A stretch of DNA of 64,000 bases from Saprospiraceae bacterium (GTDB lineage Bacteria > Bacteroidota > Bacteroidia > Chitinophagales > Saprospiraceae), in assembly GCA_022844565.1 (NCBI GenBank), contig JALHLK010000004.1, positions 1-64,000 on the forward strand. Reading direction: 5' to 3'. Shown here one piece after another: positions 21,387-30,062 of the stretch. How positions within the stretch are numbered: the first letter of the stretch is position 1; each line of letters opens with the position of its first letter. The translations under genes and the position numbers were made by a program. The notes under the pieces were generated by a model. It was not told where the DNA came from. It saw only the letters and a list, made by a program, of their open reading frames with translations, and made no database searches.

Positions 21387-22040
21387 ATGTCTCCACCTAT
21401 GACAATATCCGTGATCATGTCGGTCTTTAATACCGATTACTACTTGATAGAAAGAGCAATGAATTCTGTGTTAAACCAAGATTTTCAAAGTTTTGAATTT
21501 ATCATTGTTGATGACGGTAGCAACAATGGCACTCAAGATTTAATTCTCAATTATGCAAAAAGGTACGAAGACAAAATAACGTATATCCGTCATAAAAACC
21601 GAGGACAAGCCGAATCTATAAATCAAGGTGTCTTATTGAGTAAAGGAGAATTCATTACCATTATCGACGCGGATGATGAATACAAGCCACATCACCTAAG
21701 GTTTTGCTTAAAAGAAATGCAAAATGTTGACCTCATTGCTTCAACGACAGAAACCATTACAGATCGTATCGAAGATTATTATGTCATCGACCACAATGAT
21801 TATTCACAAATTATTCATGTTGATTATTGTATTCTTTTTGCAACTTTATTTGGACGAAGGTCAGTATTTTTAGACATTAAATTTCAAAAGCAATACGCGT
21901 CTGATGCAAATTTCTACGAAAAGGCTTCGCACATATATCGTGTAAAAAAGGTCAATCTCAGGTCATATATTTATTATCGCAATAATCCAAATAGTATCTG
22001 TTCTGCGTTAAAAACAAAGTTCCCCGTGTCACTTTCTTAA
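21387..22040 (+). CDS. Family 2 glycosyltransferase
   Basis: The 217-aa protein is a GT-A-fold glycosyltransferase: ISVIMSVFNTDYYL at the N terminus, IIVDDGSNNGTQD as the nucleotide-binding loop, NRGQAESINQG, and IIDADDEY carrying the metal-binding DxD-like motif. It would transfer a sugar from a nucleotide-sugar donor, presumably to a cell-surface glycan. It is short for a GT2 enzyme, with no membrane segment. A second possible GT-A protein follows 49 bp later, so they may form an operon. Confidence 0.85.
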   Translation: MSPPMTISVIMSVFNTDYYLIERAMNSVLNQDFQSFEFIIVDDGSNNGTQDLILNYAKRYEDKITYIRHKNRGQAESINQGVLLSKGEFITIIDADDEYKPHHLRFCLKEMQNVDLIASTTETITDRIEDYYVIDHNDYSQIIHVDYCILFATLFGRRSVFLDIKFQKQYASDANFYEKASHIYRVKKVNLRSYIYYRNNPNSICSALKTKFPVSLS

Positions 22041-22089
22041 TCTTTTTCAGCGGGAAGTTGATAGCCTTACATTCAAAATAAATTGAAAA

Positions 22090-22848
22090 ATGATTGTTGA
22101 ATTGCCAAATGAATCTGAACTTATCATGGCTTGCCATATTACAGGTGTTTATGATGTAAATCGAAATAATACACTACAGGATAATGACTATAGCCTTGTC
22201 AAAGATTGGGTGGAATCTATCGCAGAATTAAAATTGAGGGGCATACTTTTTCACAATAACTTCACAGACGAATTATGTGAAGAGCTAAAAAACGATTTTG
22301 TACATTTTCAAAGGATATCATACCATTCAAAGTTTAACCCCAACGTATTTCGATATTTTGTGTACCAAGATTTTTTAAATACCAATGCACATAAAATAAA
22401 GAGTCTATTCATTACAGATGTTTCCGACGTCGTTGTGATAAATAATCCTTTCATTCATCCGCTTTTTACCAATAACCCAAACGCACTTTTCTGCGGAGAC
22501 GAACCATCAAAGCTGGAGAATGAATGGATGAGAAATCATAGTACGCATCTTAGGAATCGAATAAAGGATTATGTAGATTTTGAAAATCATTTTAAAGAAA
22601 GTGCTTTGTTAAACTGCGGTATCATCGGTGGGAATATCAAAATCATGAAAATTTTTATTGACAAGCTTTGCGCTACTCACGCTAATTATAATGAGGATAA
22701 CACGACCGCTTATACAGGTGATATGGGTGCCTTCATTTATTTAATTCGTACCCAATTCAATAATCAAGTTTTACACGGTGCTCCAATAAATACCATTTTC
22801 AAGGGTTATGAGTCCTCACGGAGGGATTGTTGGTTTAGACATAAATGA
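22090..22848 (+). CDS. Putative GT-A-like glycosyltransferase
   Basis: I do not recognise a named family with certainty. The 252-aa protein has features of nucleotide-sugar transferases: a central LFITDVSDVVVINNPF segment resembling a strand plus DxxD metal site, a later SALLNCGIIGGN, and DMGAFIYLIRTQF, as in GMA12/MNN10-like galactosyl- or mannosyltransferases. There is no signal peptide or membrane helix. Position just behind a GT2 gene supports a joint role in glycan assembly. The 3' spacer contains the AGCTAATAGC word. Confidence 0.5.
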   Translation: MIVELPNESELIMACHITGVYDVNRNNTLQDNDYSLVKDWVESIAELKLRGILFHNNFTDELCEELKNDFVHFQRISYHSKFNPNVFRYFVYQDFLNTNAHKIKSLFITDVSDVVVINNPFIHPLFTNNPNALFCGDEPSKLENEWMRNHSTHLRNRIKDYVDFENHFKESALLNCGIIGGNIKIMKIFIDKLCATHANYNEDNTTAYTGDMGAFIYLIRTQFNNQVLHGAPINTIFKGYESSRRDCWFRHK

Positions 22849-22949
22849 TATTTCGTTCTAAAGCTAATCAAGGCTAATAGCTTTAAAACAAAGGCATTAT
22901 TCTTTAAAATCGAAATAGAAACATTTTTAGAAAAAAAACTTAAAAATAT

Positions 22950-22980
22950 TTGCGCAATCATATAGTAGCACATATATTTG
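22950..22980 (+). promoter_or_regulatory. Promoter of the arsR-SRPBCC operon (TTG-N20-TATATTTG)
   Basis: TTG at 22950-22952 and TATATTTG at 22973-22980 match the Bacteroidota -33/-7 consensus with a 20-bp spacer. The regulator ATG is 29 bp downstream of the -7 element. Confidence 0.65.
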
Positions 22981-23009
22981 CAACCAAATAATAGCAAATA
23001 CGATTTTTA

Positions 23010-23339
23010 ATGGAAGTAAGAAGAGATATTTTTCAAGCTATTGCTGACCCTACAAGACGTGCAATCATTGTTCTGCTTACCATGGGGGCAATGACACCCA
23101 ATGCTTTAGCAGAACATTTTGACAGTAGTAGACAGGCCGTTTCTAAGCATCTAAAAGTATTGACGGAATGTCAAATTATCAATCAACAGCAACAAGGAAG
23201 AGAAATTTATTACCACTTAGATATAGAAAAAATGAAAGAAATTGATCAATGGATTGCACAATTCAGGAAAATTTGGGAATCAAGATTCGAACAGTTAGAT
23301 CATTTATTATCAAATTTAAAATCAAACAAAACTAAATGA
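23010..23339 (+). CDS. ArsR-family winged-helix transcriptional regulator
   Basis: The 109-aa protein starts [20 protein letters not shown], the classic N terminus of ArsR/SmtB regulators paired with SRPBCC genes. The recognition helix lies in [16 protein letters not shown] (about 44-59) and the beta wing in GREIYYHLD. No cysteine metal site is present, so it is probably not a metal sensor. It overlaps the next gene by four bases (ATGA) and likely autoregulates this operon. Confidence 0.9.
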   Translation: MEVRRDIFQAIADPTRRAIIVLLTMGAMTPNALAEHFDSSRQAVSKHLKVLTECQIINQQQQGREIYYHLDIEKMKEIDQWIAQFRKIWESRFEQLDHLLSNLKSNKTK

Positions 23340-23770
23340 AACCAGAAATTGAAATCGTAAGAGTATTTGATGCTCCAATAAGCTTTGTTTGGAGAGCGAT
23401 AACTGAGAAGGAATTAATGAAACTTTGGTATTTTGATTTAGATGAATTTATACCTGAAGTAGGATTTAAATTCGAATTTAAGGGCGGACATGAAGATGGT
23501 ATTCAGTACAATCATTTATGCGAAGTAACCGAAGTGGAATTTGAAAGAAAATTGACATATAGCTGGAAATACGAAGGGTATGAGGGTATTTCTTATGTTA
23601 CTTTCTTACTTTCTGAAGAAAACGAAAAGACTAAATTATTTTTTACCCACAGTGGGTTGTCATCTTTCCCTTATGATAATCTCGACTTTGCACAGCATAA
23701 TTTTGAAGAAGGTTGGGATCACTTTATCAATCAAGCATTAACAATATTTTTATCTAAACATATTCTATAA
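23336..23770 (+). CDS. SRPBCC (AHSA1/START-like) protein 1
   Basis: The 144-aa protein has the helix-grip fold of the AHSA1-type SRPBCC superfamily: [23 protein letters not shown] at the start (split here by residues 11-33), a central beta sheet with the [12 protein letters not shown] strand, and a long C-terminal helix [17 protein letters not shown]. Such proteins bind hydrophobic ligands in a central cavity. Translational coupling to the ArsR gene suggests a ligand-binding partner of that regulon. Confidence 0.85.
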   Translation: MKPEIEIVRVFDAPISFVWRAITEKELMKLWYFDLDEFIPEVGFKFEFKGGHEDGIQYNHLCEVTEVEFERKLTYSWKYEGYEGISYVTFLLSEENEKTKLFFTHSGLSSFPYDNLDFAQHNFEEGWDHFINQALTIFLSKHIL

Positions 23771-23791
23771 CAAAATCTTAAACTAAACAAA

Positions 23792-24202
23792 ATGAACAAC
23801 AAAATCACAGTGTCAGCCATCATAAACGCTGATAAAAGTACCGTATGGGATTATTACACCGATCCAAAGCACATCGTTAATTGGAATTTTGCAGACCCTT
23901 CATGGTGTTGCCCAAGTGCAGAAAATGACATGGTCATTGGTGGAAAGTACAATGCAAGAATGGAGGCAAGAGATGGAAGTTTTGGCTTTGATTTTTTAGC
24001 AGTTTACACCAAAATCGATATGGGTAATTCGTATACGTATGGCTTTGGAGATCGATTTTGCGATGTCAGCTTCAATGAATCTGATGGCAAAACTGAAATA
24101 GTGGTGTCATTTGACCCAGAAACCGAAAACCCTCTAGATATGCAACAGTTTGGTTGGCAATCTATTTTAAACAATTTCAAGGCTTATGTTGAATCACTCT
24201 AA
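23792..24202 (+). CDS. SRPBCC (AHSA1/START-like) protein 2
   Basis: The 136-aa protein reads KITVSAIINADKSTVWDYYTDPKHI at the start (a strand followed by the alpha1-alpha2 turn typical of SRPBCC). GGKYNARMEARDGSFGFDF is the central sheet and the QSILNNFKAYVESL segment the last helix. It is the second of three tandem SRPBCC genes, 21 bp after the first. Ligand unknown; the family includes Hsp90 co-chaperone-like and stress-related proteins. Confidence 0.85.
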   Translation: MNNKITVSAIINADKSTVWDYYTDPKHIVNWNFADPSWCCPSAENDMVIGGKYNARMEARDGSFGFDFLAVYTKIDMGNSYTYGFGDRFCDVSFNESDGKTEIVVSFDPETENPLDMQQFGWQSILNNFKAYVESL

Positions 24203-24214
24203 TCGCTTGAAATA

Positions 24215-25180
24215 ATGAAAAGTATCTTACAATTTGACTTTATCGTCAATAAAGAAAATAAAACAATCTCCATCAACAGAGAATTTGCGGCTGATCTTGA
24301 TCTTGTGTGGAAGGCATGGACTGATGCAGAAATTCTGGACCAATGGTGGGCACCAAAGCCATACAAAAATAAAACCAAATCTATGGATTGTAGATCGGGT
24401 GGGGTATGGCATTATAATATGACCAGTCCTGAAAACGAAGTACATTGGTGCCGTTTTGATTACAAGGAAGTTGTTCCATTGCAACATTATGATGGCATAG
24501 ATGCATTTTGTGATGAAGAGGGTAACATCAATCCAAATATGCCACGCAACAAATGGTACAATAGATTTAATGCACATAGTGAGCACACCATCGTCGAAAT
24601 GTTACTGACTTTTGAAGCATTAGAAGATTTAGAAAAAATCATTGCAATGGGCTTTAAAGAAGGGCTTACAGCAGGAATGGAAAATCTTGATCAGTATATT
24701 GAGGCAAAGTTTTATCTGCGAAAAGAGCATAAAGTAGATCATACTGCGCGTGTCACAAGCTATCTTAACTTCCCAGGAAATACAGAAGAAGCTTTTCTAT
24801 TCTACAAAAAAGTTTTTAAGTCTGATTTTTTGAATGGAATACAACGCTTCGGTGATTTGCCAGCTGATGACAATAATCCCCCAATACCAGAAAGTATTAA
24901 AAACATGGTTTTGCACGTGGAATTACCGATCTTAGGTGGACATATCTTAATGGGTACTGACGCACCAAAGGAAATGGGATTCACCTTAAAGCAAGGTAAT
25001 AATTTGCATATTTGTCTTGAGCCACATTCACGTGAAGAAGCTAAAAGAATCTTTGATGAGCTTTCTGATGGCGGAAACGTCACAATGCCGATGGCAGACA
25101 TGTTTTTTGGGGCTTATTTTGGCGAATTTTCAGATAAATTTGGCATAAATTGGATGATAAATTTTCAACAAAAGAAATAG
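24215..25180 (+). CDS. Fusion of an SRPBCC domain and a VOC (PhnB-like) domain
   Basis: The 321-aa protein joins two domains usually encoded separately. Residues about 10-165 are an AHSA1-type SRPBCC domain (FAADLDLVWKAWTDAEILDQWW, the W-W pair being typical; GLTAGMENLDQYI as last helix). Residues about 172-321 are a vicinal-oxygen-chelate domain of the PhnB type (VTSYLNFPGNTEEAFLFY, HILMGTD, FFGAYFGEFSDKFGINWMI). The fusion implies both act on the same process. It is 12 bp downstream of SRPBCC gene 2 and 3 bp upstream of the DUF998 gene. Confidence 0.88.
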   Translation: MKSILQFDFIVNKENKTISINREFAADLDLVWKAWTDAEILDQWWAPKPYKNKTKSMDCRSGGVWHYNMTSPENEVHWCRFDYKEVVPLQHYDGIDAFCDEEGNINPNMPRNKWYNRFNAHSEHTIVEMLLTFEALEDLEKIIAMGFKEGLTAGMENLDQYIEAKFYLRKEHKVDHTARVTSYLNFPGNTEEAFLFYKKVFKSDFLNGIQRFGDLPADDNNPPIPESIKNMVLHVELPILGGHILMGTDAPKEMGFTLKQGNNLHICLEPHSREEAKRIFDELSDGGNVTMPMADMFFGAYFGEFSDKFGINWMINFQQKK

Positions 25181-25183
25181 GAT

Positions 25184-25810
25184 ATGATGGCAACAATTGT
25201 AATTTTATGTAGCGTCTTGGCCCTCTTATGTTTATTAGTTTTGCATTTTGTAAGTCCCGAGTTCAAACCCAGTTGGAGAATGATCAGCGAGTATGCCTTA
25301 GGGAAGTATAAGTGGCTTATCACTGCTTTTTTCATACTTTGGGGAGTCGCATCGATGCTTTTGGCTGTGGCTTTATGGGGAGAAGTAAGCGGTATTTGGG
25401 CTAAATTAGGGGTTGTATTGGTCTTCATTTCGGGTATTGGAGCATTGATGGGAGGACTATTTGATGTAAAACATAAATACCATGGCATTTCATTTGGCAT
25501 AGGTGTCCCTACTTTACCAATTGGGTCATTACTCATATGTTATCATGTGATTGATTTACCAATTTGGCAAAGTGATAAGACCTCGATTTTGTATGCCACC
25601 CACAGTGTATGGATTAGTCTACTTTTGATGGCAGCAAGTATGATGGTCCTCATGTCAGGTTATAAAAAGACAGGATTACCTATGGGCCCAGGGGTAGAAC
25701 CGCCTAAAGTTTTGCCACAAGGTGTCATTGGTGTCAATGGATATTTTAATAGAATCTTGGTGATGTGTTATATTGTTTGGTTAATTGTTATAGCAAATGC
25801 AATGATATAA
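25184..25810 (+). CDS. DUF998-family integral membrane protein
   Basis: The 208-aa protein has six hydrophobic segments. The motif SPEFKPSWRMISEYALGKY with a following membrane helix marks the DUF998 family, whose biochemical role is unknown. It starts 3 bp after the SRPBCC-VOC gene, so it is the last member of the arsR operon. Genes of this kind commonly accompany ArsR/SRPBCC clusters in Bacteroidota. Confidence 0.8.
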   Translation: MMATIVILCSVLALLCLLVLHFVSPEFKPSWRMISEYALGKYKWLITAFFILWGVASMLLAVALWGEVSGIWAKLGVVLVFISGIGALMGGLFDVKHKYHGISFGIGVPTLPIGSLLICYHVIDLPIWQSDKTSILYATHSVWISLLLMAASMMVLMSGYKKTGLPMGPGVEPPKVLPQGVIGVNGYFNRILVMCYIVWLIVIANAMI

Positions 25811-26250
25811 TGTTCAAATCTTCAAATCTTCAAATGATCTAATTTTAAGTACGCTTTAAAAATTCGTTTTCGAGTATTTTTATAATTTTAATTAATTGAA
25901 TATCAGACATATAAAGTTATTAAAATTTGTGAATTTGTGGCTATTTGGACTTTAAAGGAAACTCCATGATTAAGTATTCAAAAGTTTTAAAAATATTTCA
26001 ATTATAAAAAAATTGTAACTATTCAGGACCCCGCGTTCAAATCATAAAAATAAGGAAATTTTAAGTCAGACGAGGCTCTTTTTTGAGTTATTAGCATCAC
26101 TATTGATGATATGAGGCTCGTGAAAAATTGATACCAATGTATCAATTTAGAGCCGAACTGCGAGTCTTCGAGCAGTACACAAAAGCTACTTAAAATGGAC
26201 ATTTTTTGGTTGAATAGTCGGGGTTCTGAATAGATACCAAAATTAAAATA
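25811..26250. other. Spacer with direct repeats and a long hairpin
   Basis: No gene is visible in these 440 bp. It opens with tandem TTCAAATC units (25814-25835). It also carries the hairpin listed at 26115-26154 and, directly after it, a second small palindrome (CTGC...GCAG, about 26157-26175). Confidence 0.45.
26115..26154. repeat. Long intergenic hairpin
   Basis: AAATTGATAC (26125-26134) pairs perfectly with GTATCAATTT (26139-26148) around a CAAT loop. After a short internal bulge the stem continues with GGCTC (26115-26119) and GAGCC (26150-26154). No T-run follows, so it is probably a palindromic repeat rather than a terminator of the arsR operon. Confidence 0.5.
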
Positions 26251-26628
26251 ATGAAAAATAAAATTTACAACGGTATTTCAATCCTTTTCGGATTGTTACT
26301 GATAAATGGTGGACTAGACAAACATTTACACTATATGCCTATTCCTGAAGGGCTACCTGAAGCACTTTTAAAAGACAATGCCGCTTTTATGGAGATAAAT
26401 TGGTTGATGCCTTTGGTGGGCATAGCCGAATTATTGGGCGGTATACTCATTTTATTTCCTAAAACAAGGGCAATAGGAGCTTTGGTGGTAGTACCCGCCA
26501 TGTTAGGTGTATTACTTACCCATATTTTTGTTGCTCCCAGTGGATTGTCCATTGCCATCATTATTTGGTTGATTTTAGGATGGATCATATATGAGAATAG
26601 AGAAAAGTATATGGGCTTGCTTGTATAA
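26251..26628 (+). CDS. DoxX-family membrane protein
   Basis: The 125-aa protein has four transmembrane helices in the DoxX/DUF4870-like layout: KIYNGISILFGLLLINGGLDK, MPLVGIAELLGGILILFPKTRA, IGALVVVPAMLGVLLTHIFV and IAIIIWLILGWIIYENR (transcribed without gaps). The conserved GG-D-K and GLE/ELLGG patterns fit DoxX relatives. Function is unknown; some relatives take part in redox or thiol stress responses. A RibD-like reductase gene begins about 24 bp downstream. Confidence 0.8.
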   Translation: MKNKIYNGISILFGLLLINGGLDKHLHYMPIPEGLPEALLKDNAAFMEINWLMPLVGIAELLGGILILFPKTRAIGALVVVPAMLGVLLTHIFVAPSGLSIAIIIWLILGWIIYENREKYMGLLV

Positions 26629-26652
26629 AACGTAACATTGAAATTGTTTAAA

Positions 26653-27237
26653 ATGAGGAAAATAATTGTTGGTGCTTTCATTTCTTTAGATGGCGTCATG
26701 CAAGGAGCAGGTGGTCCAGAGGAAGATTTTGATTTTGGTGGATGGAGTGCTCCTTATTATGATGAGGTTTTGGATAATATAGCCGAGAAGCAGAAAGCGC
26801 AAGGAAATGACATACTCCTAGGTAGGAAGACATTTGAAATTTTTGCTTCTTTTTTTCCAAATCGAGAAGACATTTGGCCAGGTGTGAATAAGATAAATAA
26901 GTATGTCTTAAGTGAAACATTAGAAAAATCTGAATGGCAAAATACTTTTATCATTAAGAATGTGGAAGGTGTTAGAGCCCTAAAAAATGCAGAAGGATCA
27001 AACATTCACATACACGGCAGTGGTACCATGGTTCAGACATTATTTCATCATGATCTTGTTGATGAAATTTGGTTATTGATTCACCCTGTTACCATTGGTA
27101 TGGGGAAAAAATTGTTTGGTGATGGTACAATACCAGCTGCTTTTAAATTAATGGAGTGCGTTACAACTCCAAAAGGTGTGATTGCAGCACATTATACTAG
27201 ATCAGGAACACTACAAAGAGGTTCTATGGGTGCCTAA
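26653..27237 (+). CDS. Dihydrofolate-reductase-fold protein (RibD C-terminal family)
   Basis: I choose the ATG at 26653, which gives MRKIIVGAFISLDGVMQ, the family's standard N terminus (a TTG 15 bp upstream is in frame). The product of 194 aa has the reductase fold: SLDGVMQG, ILLGRKTFEIF, NKYVLSETL, and a GSGTMVQTL glycine-rich NADPH-binding turn. The VTIGMGKKLFGDG motif is typical of YwjB/YyaP-like proteins. They are putative NADPH-dependent reductases of unknown substrate. Confidence 0.88.
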   Translation: MRKIIVGAFISLDGVMQGAGGPEEDFDFGGWSAPYYDEVLDNIAEKQKAQGNDILLGRKTFEIFASFFPNREDIWPGVNKINKYVLSETLEKSEWQNTFIIKNVEGVRALKNAEGSNIHIHGSGTMVQTLFHHDLVDEIWLLIHPVTIGMGKKLFGDGTIPAAFKLMECVTTPKGVIAAHYTRSGTLQRGSMGA

Positions 27238-27291
27238 GAAAAGGAGGTTTCTGTATGTTTGTGTTCATTTGCTAAATATACATATTAATTA

Positions 27292-27700
27292 GGTCTTGCT
27301 GAAAAAGTCATCAAGACCATTGCAAGCATTTATTTATGTTCTTTTGTCTTGATACAAAAGAACCAAAAAATCAAGGCTGTTAGAAATTTAACTAAAATCT
27401 TTCCTTCAATCCTAAATTCTAAAAACTCGCTTTAACCAATGTGCATCTATGTTCACTTGAGGTTATATTTACTTCATTTCAACTTTATTGAGCAGAAGTG
27501 CTCAAACAGTTTAGAATTTTTAACGGATTGACTACAAGATTTCTTAACGCTAAATTCCTAAAGGCCGACCAAGAAAAAGAAAATCCAGTAAACACATGCA
27601 CGGAAAATAAATAGACGAAGCTAAATACCTTGCAATTAAATATTTAAATTTAAAAATATTTTACTGATATCCAATTGATTAAATATTTTTCAGCAGGCCC
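27292..27700. mobile_element. Non-autonomous element with 15-bp terminal inverted repeats
   Basis: The left end GGTCTTGCTGAAAAA (27292-27306) and right end, whose complement is GGGCCTGCTGAAAAA (27686-27700), match at 13 of 15 positions. The element is bounded by TAATTA on both sides (27286-27291 and 27701-27706); because this is palindromic, the target duplication is suggestive only. Inside are a 9-bp hairpin (TTCTTTTGT at 27339-27347 with 27354-27362) and AT-rich DNA without a transposase frame. It sits against a truncated GH5 gene, which it may have helped break. Confidence 0.55.
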
Positions 27701-27711
27701 TAATTATTTTA

Positions 27712-28095
27712 TTACTTTTTCATTCCGTTCATCCAAAATTGCCCTGCTACAGTCGGTACAAATGTCCAATCTTTGATCAACATCGGTGACCAATTTGGAT
27801 CAAAAACCCATACACAATAAGAAATATTTTTCTTCTTACAATAATCAAATATTTCATCTACGTAAGATTCGTCACTGATGACAGGTATATGAGCCCCTCG
27901 GTCCTGTTCAAAGCAAAAACCAATTTCTGTCAGCACAATAGGATAATTATCAGCTACAAAGCCAAAGTCCTCATCCCATTTTTGAGCCCAAGGTTTAGGC
28001 CTTTTTTGAGGGTAAGGATGAGAGACATACCTAGCATTTGTATACCAAAAATGCTTCCTAAACGCAGCAAATGTGGGAAGCGTATCAAACCAATG
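27712..28095 (-). pseudogene. 3' fragment of a GH5 cellulase-like glycoside hydrolase gene
   Basis: An open frame without a start codon reads from about 28095 down to the stop at 27712: HWFDTLPTFAAFRKHFWYTN, then PKPWAQKWDEDFGF, then NYPIVLTEIGFCFEQDRG, YCVWVFDPNWSP and QFWMNGMKK. The TEIGF segment carries the strand-7 nucleophile glutamate of a GH5 barrel and the VFDPNW segment the following strand, so this is the last 128 codons or so of a secreted GH5 enzyme. The N-terminal two thirds, with the acid/base and signal peptide, are missing; a GNAT gene lies 65 bp beyond the break. Confidence 0.7.
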
Positions 28096-28159
28096 ACAAC
28101 AACCAAACCAACAATTTAAACAAAGATAACAATCAAATTTTAACAGTTAAGACAACAAA

Positions 28160-28624
28160 ATGAACGAGAAAATAAGACCAGTATCAAAATCCGATATTGA
28201 AGGACTTAAAGAAGTAGTTGATTCAAGTGGATTATTTCCATCTGAATATTTAGACGAAATGATTTCCGACTATTTCGATAATTCCGAATCGCAAGATATT
28301 TGGTTTGCCAGCTTTGACGGCAATAGACCAACAGCAATCGGATATTGTGTTCCTGAGAAATTGACTAATGAAACATATAATTTATTAGCAATAGGTGTAA
28401 CTCGAGACACTCAAAGAAATGGTGTAGCTACAGAAATGATGAACTACATTGAACAACAACTCAAACAAAAAGGTGGTAGATTACTTATTGTAGAAACATC
28501 GACTGACGATGCGCAAGTTGGTGCAAGAAAATTCTACAATAAAATTGGGTACACTCAAATGGCTGTCATAAAAGACTTTTGGAATGACGGAGAAGATAAA
28601 ATCGTTTTTTGGAAAAAGTTGTAA
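28160..28624 (+). CDS. GNAT-family N-acetyltransferase
   Basis: The 154-aa protein has the GNAT fold: the N-terminal IRPVSKSDIEGLKEVVDSSG, strand 4 AIGVTRDTQRNGVATEMM with the Q/R-x-x-G-x-A acetyl-CoA pyrophosphate loop (about 95-102), and the C-terminal ARKFYNKIGYTQ. Substrate is unknown (a protein N terminus, amine or small molecule). It lies at the breakpoint of the GH5 fragment, which suggests insertion or rearrangement here. Confidence 0.88.
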   Translation: MNEKIRPVSKSDIEGLKEVVDSSGLFPSEYLDEMISDYFDNSESQDIWFASFDGNRPTAIGYCVPEKLTNETYNLLAIGVTRDTQRNGVATEMMNYIEQQLKQKGGRLLIVETSTDDAQVGARKFYNKIGYTQMAVIKDFWNDGEDKIVFWKKL

Positions 28625-28949
28625 TTCGGAAAGGAGTAAAGAGAATATAGGTAGCAGCAAACCGCAACTGCCACTCCGAAATTTATTATATAACTTACGG
28701 GGTAAAAACAGAAAAGGCTTTTTACTAAACGGTCCGGCAGCCTGCTAACGGGATAAATGTTCAGTGACAAACTAAGAGGATTAGTATCAAAGTGAAGCTC
28801 CTCAAAAATTGGCCCCAAATCCTGTTTGACACAATTAGCAGCAATTCAAAAAAGAAGATTAAAATAGATATTTTCAAAATAATATTTAAATTTGACCAAT
28901 AAAATGAGTGATAAAAATGTGTGTGAGACTCAAAATTAAAAAGTAAAAT
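28625..28949. other. Spacer without recognisable content
   Basis: These 325 bp after the GNAT gene hold no convincing gene, promoter or long repeat. A small palindromic patch (CCGGCAGCCTGC, about 28733-28744) is the only structure noted. Confidence 0.35.
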
Positions 28950-29182
28950 ATGCATAACCTTCAAAAAATTTCTTTCGTCAAAATGATCGGCACCCTATTG
29001 GTTATCATGGTATGGATCAGTTCATGTTTGTTCGGACTTTACATTATTGCCTATTATGCAGGTGGCTATGCGTCTGGAAATTTATCTTACTTTTGGCCAT
29101 TATTTTTATCGCAGCAGCCACGTCTAAAGTAACAAGATATATGTGGGGTCCTGCGATTTTGGAAATGATTGGGATGGGATGA
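28950..29182 (+). pseudogene. Small membrane protein gene with an apparent frameshift
   Basis: Frame 1 reads MHNLQKISFVKMIGTLLVIM, then a membrane segment ending GLYIIAYYAGGYASGNLSYF, and stops shortly after. A shift of frame near the TTTT run at 29087-29090 continues the hydrophobic character: LAIIFIAAATSKVTRYMWGP and AILEMIGMG, stop at 29182. Read together they make a protein of about 78 residues with two or three membrane helices, which looks more natural than either frame alone. A real mutation, a sequencing error in a homopolymer, or programmed slippage are all possible. Confidence 0.45.
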
Positions 29183-29616
29183 TGGGTAAATGATTTTCTG
29201 ATTAAAAATAAAATTGATCAAAAGAAATTTGTATTTTTAAAACGTTAAAAAATAAAAGAAAATAAAAATAGAAAAGTGTTTACTCTTTGGAGAGTTGAAG
29301 GAGCTACGATCCGGTCACATTGTTTCACTACATAATAAATTGGTCGCAGTTCATACTTAAAATGACATTAAGTATTTCATTTCTTTACAGCATTCAAGTT
29401 TACTACGTAGTTAGATATCCAAGGACGTAAACTTAAAAAGTTGATGCTTTGCGGGCAACTTTCCTTCGTGTTATGTTTCTTGATAGGATGAATAAAGTAA
29501 TTGAGTATTTGATTGATAGGTACTGAAAATAATGGTAAAGATATCTAAAAAATATCGTTAAGTCTTATTATCTTTAGCTTTCATAATGGAAAAAAGGTTA
29601 AGTTTTAAATGAGTAA
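29183..29616. other. AT-rich spacer upstream of the DUF6934 gene
   Basis: No gene is visible in these 434 bp. A TATCTTTA sequence at about 29568-29575 resembles the Bacteroidota -7 element and lies roughly 40 bp upstream of the DUF6934 start. Confidence 0.35.
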
Positions 29617-30033
29617 ATGGAGTTAGAAAGATATCAGATATTAACAAGTAAGAATCAAAGGGTTTACGAGTTTACAAGCGTTGGAAAAAAAGGAAAAATT
29701 CTCAAACGTATAACCTTTTCAAAAATGACAACTGCAAATCTATTCAATTTGGCATTAGGAGATGTGGATAAAAAAACTGACAAAGTCAATTATGATATCA
29801 TTACAAACAACGGAGATAGAGACAAAATATTGGCAACGGTAGCAGCATCAGTTCATACTTTTTTCTCAAAATACCCTGATGATGCAACCCATCTGACAGG
29901 CAATACTCCAAGTAGAACCAGACTTTATCAAATGGCAATTGCCACCCATTTCGATGAACTTTCACTTGATTTTCATATTTTTGGGAAACTTAATGAAAAA
30001 GATTTACGTTTTCAAAAGGGATTGAATTATTAA
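29617..30033 (+). CDS. DUF6934-family protein
   Basis: The 138-aa protein matches my memory of DUF6934: MELERYQILTSKNQRVYEFTS at the start (21 residues shown without the last), YDIITNNGDRDKILATVAAS in the middle, and PSRTRLYQMAIATHFDEL. No enzymatic motif, signal peptide or membrane segment is seen. The family is scattered in Bacteroidota and usually stands next to a very small gene, as here (30063), which suggests a two-component module such as toxin-antitoxin; this is inference. The C terminus is shorter than in members I recall. Confidence 0.7.
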   Translation: MELERYQILTSKNQRVYEFTSVGKKGKILKRITFSKMTTANLFNLALGDVDKKTDKVNYDIITNNGDRDKILATVAASVHTFFSKYPDDATHLTGNTPSRTRLYQMAIATHFDELSLDFHIFGKLNEKDLRFQKGLNY

Positions 30034-30062
30034 GCCTTTTTCATCATTTTAAAAAACAATTA

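Noticed and set aside
27889-28119. 76-aa plus-strand frame over the GH5 remnant
   Set aside because: It is the reverse complement of the GH5-like coding frame and has no independent support.
28690-28760. GNAT gene followed by a CCGGCAGCCTGCTAACGG stretch that could be an integron attC-like site
   Set aside because: No proper pair of R and L boxes with an imperfect long stem was found, and there is no integrase; similarity to AAC...GTT boxes is too short.
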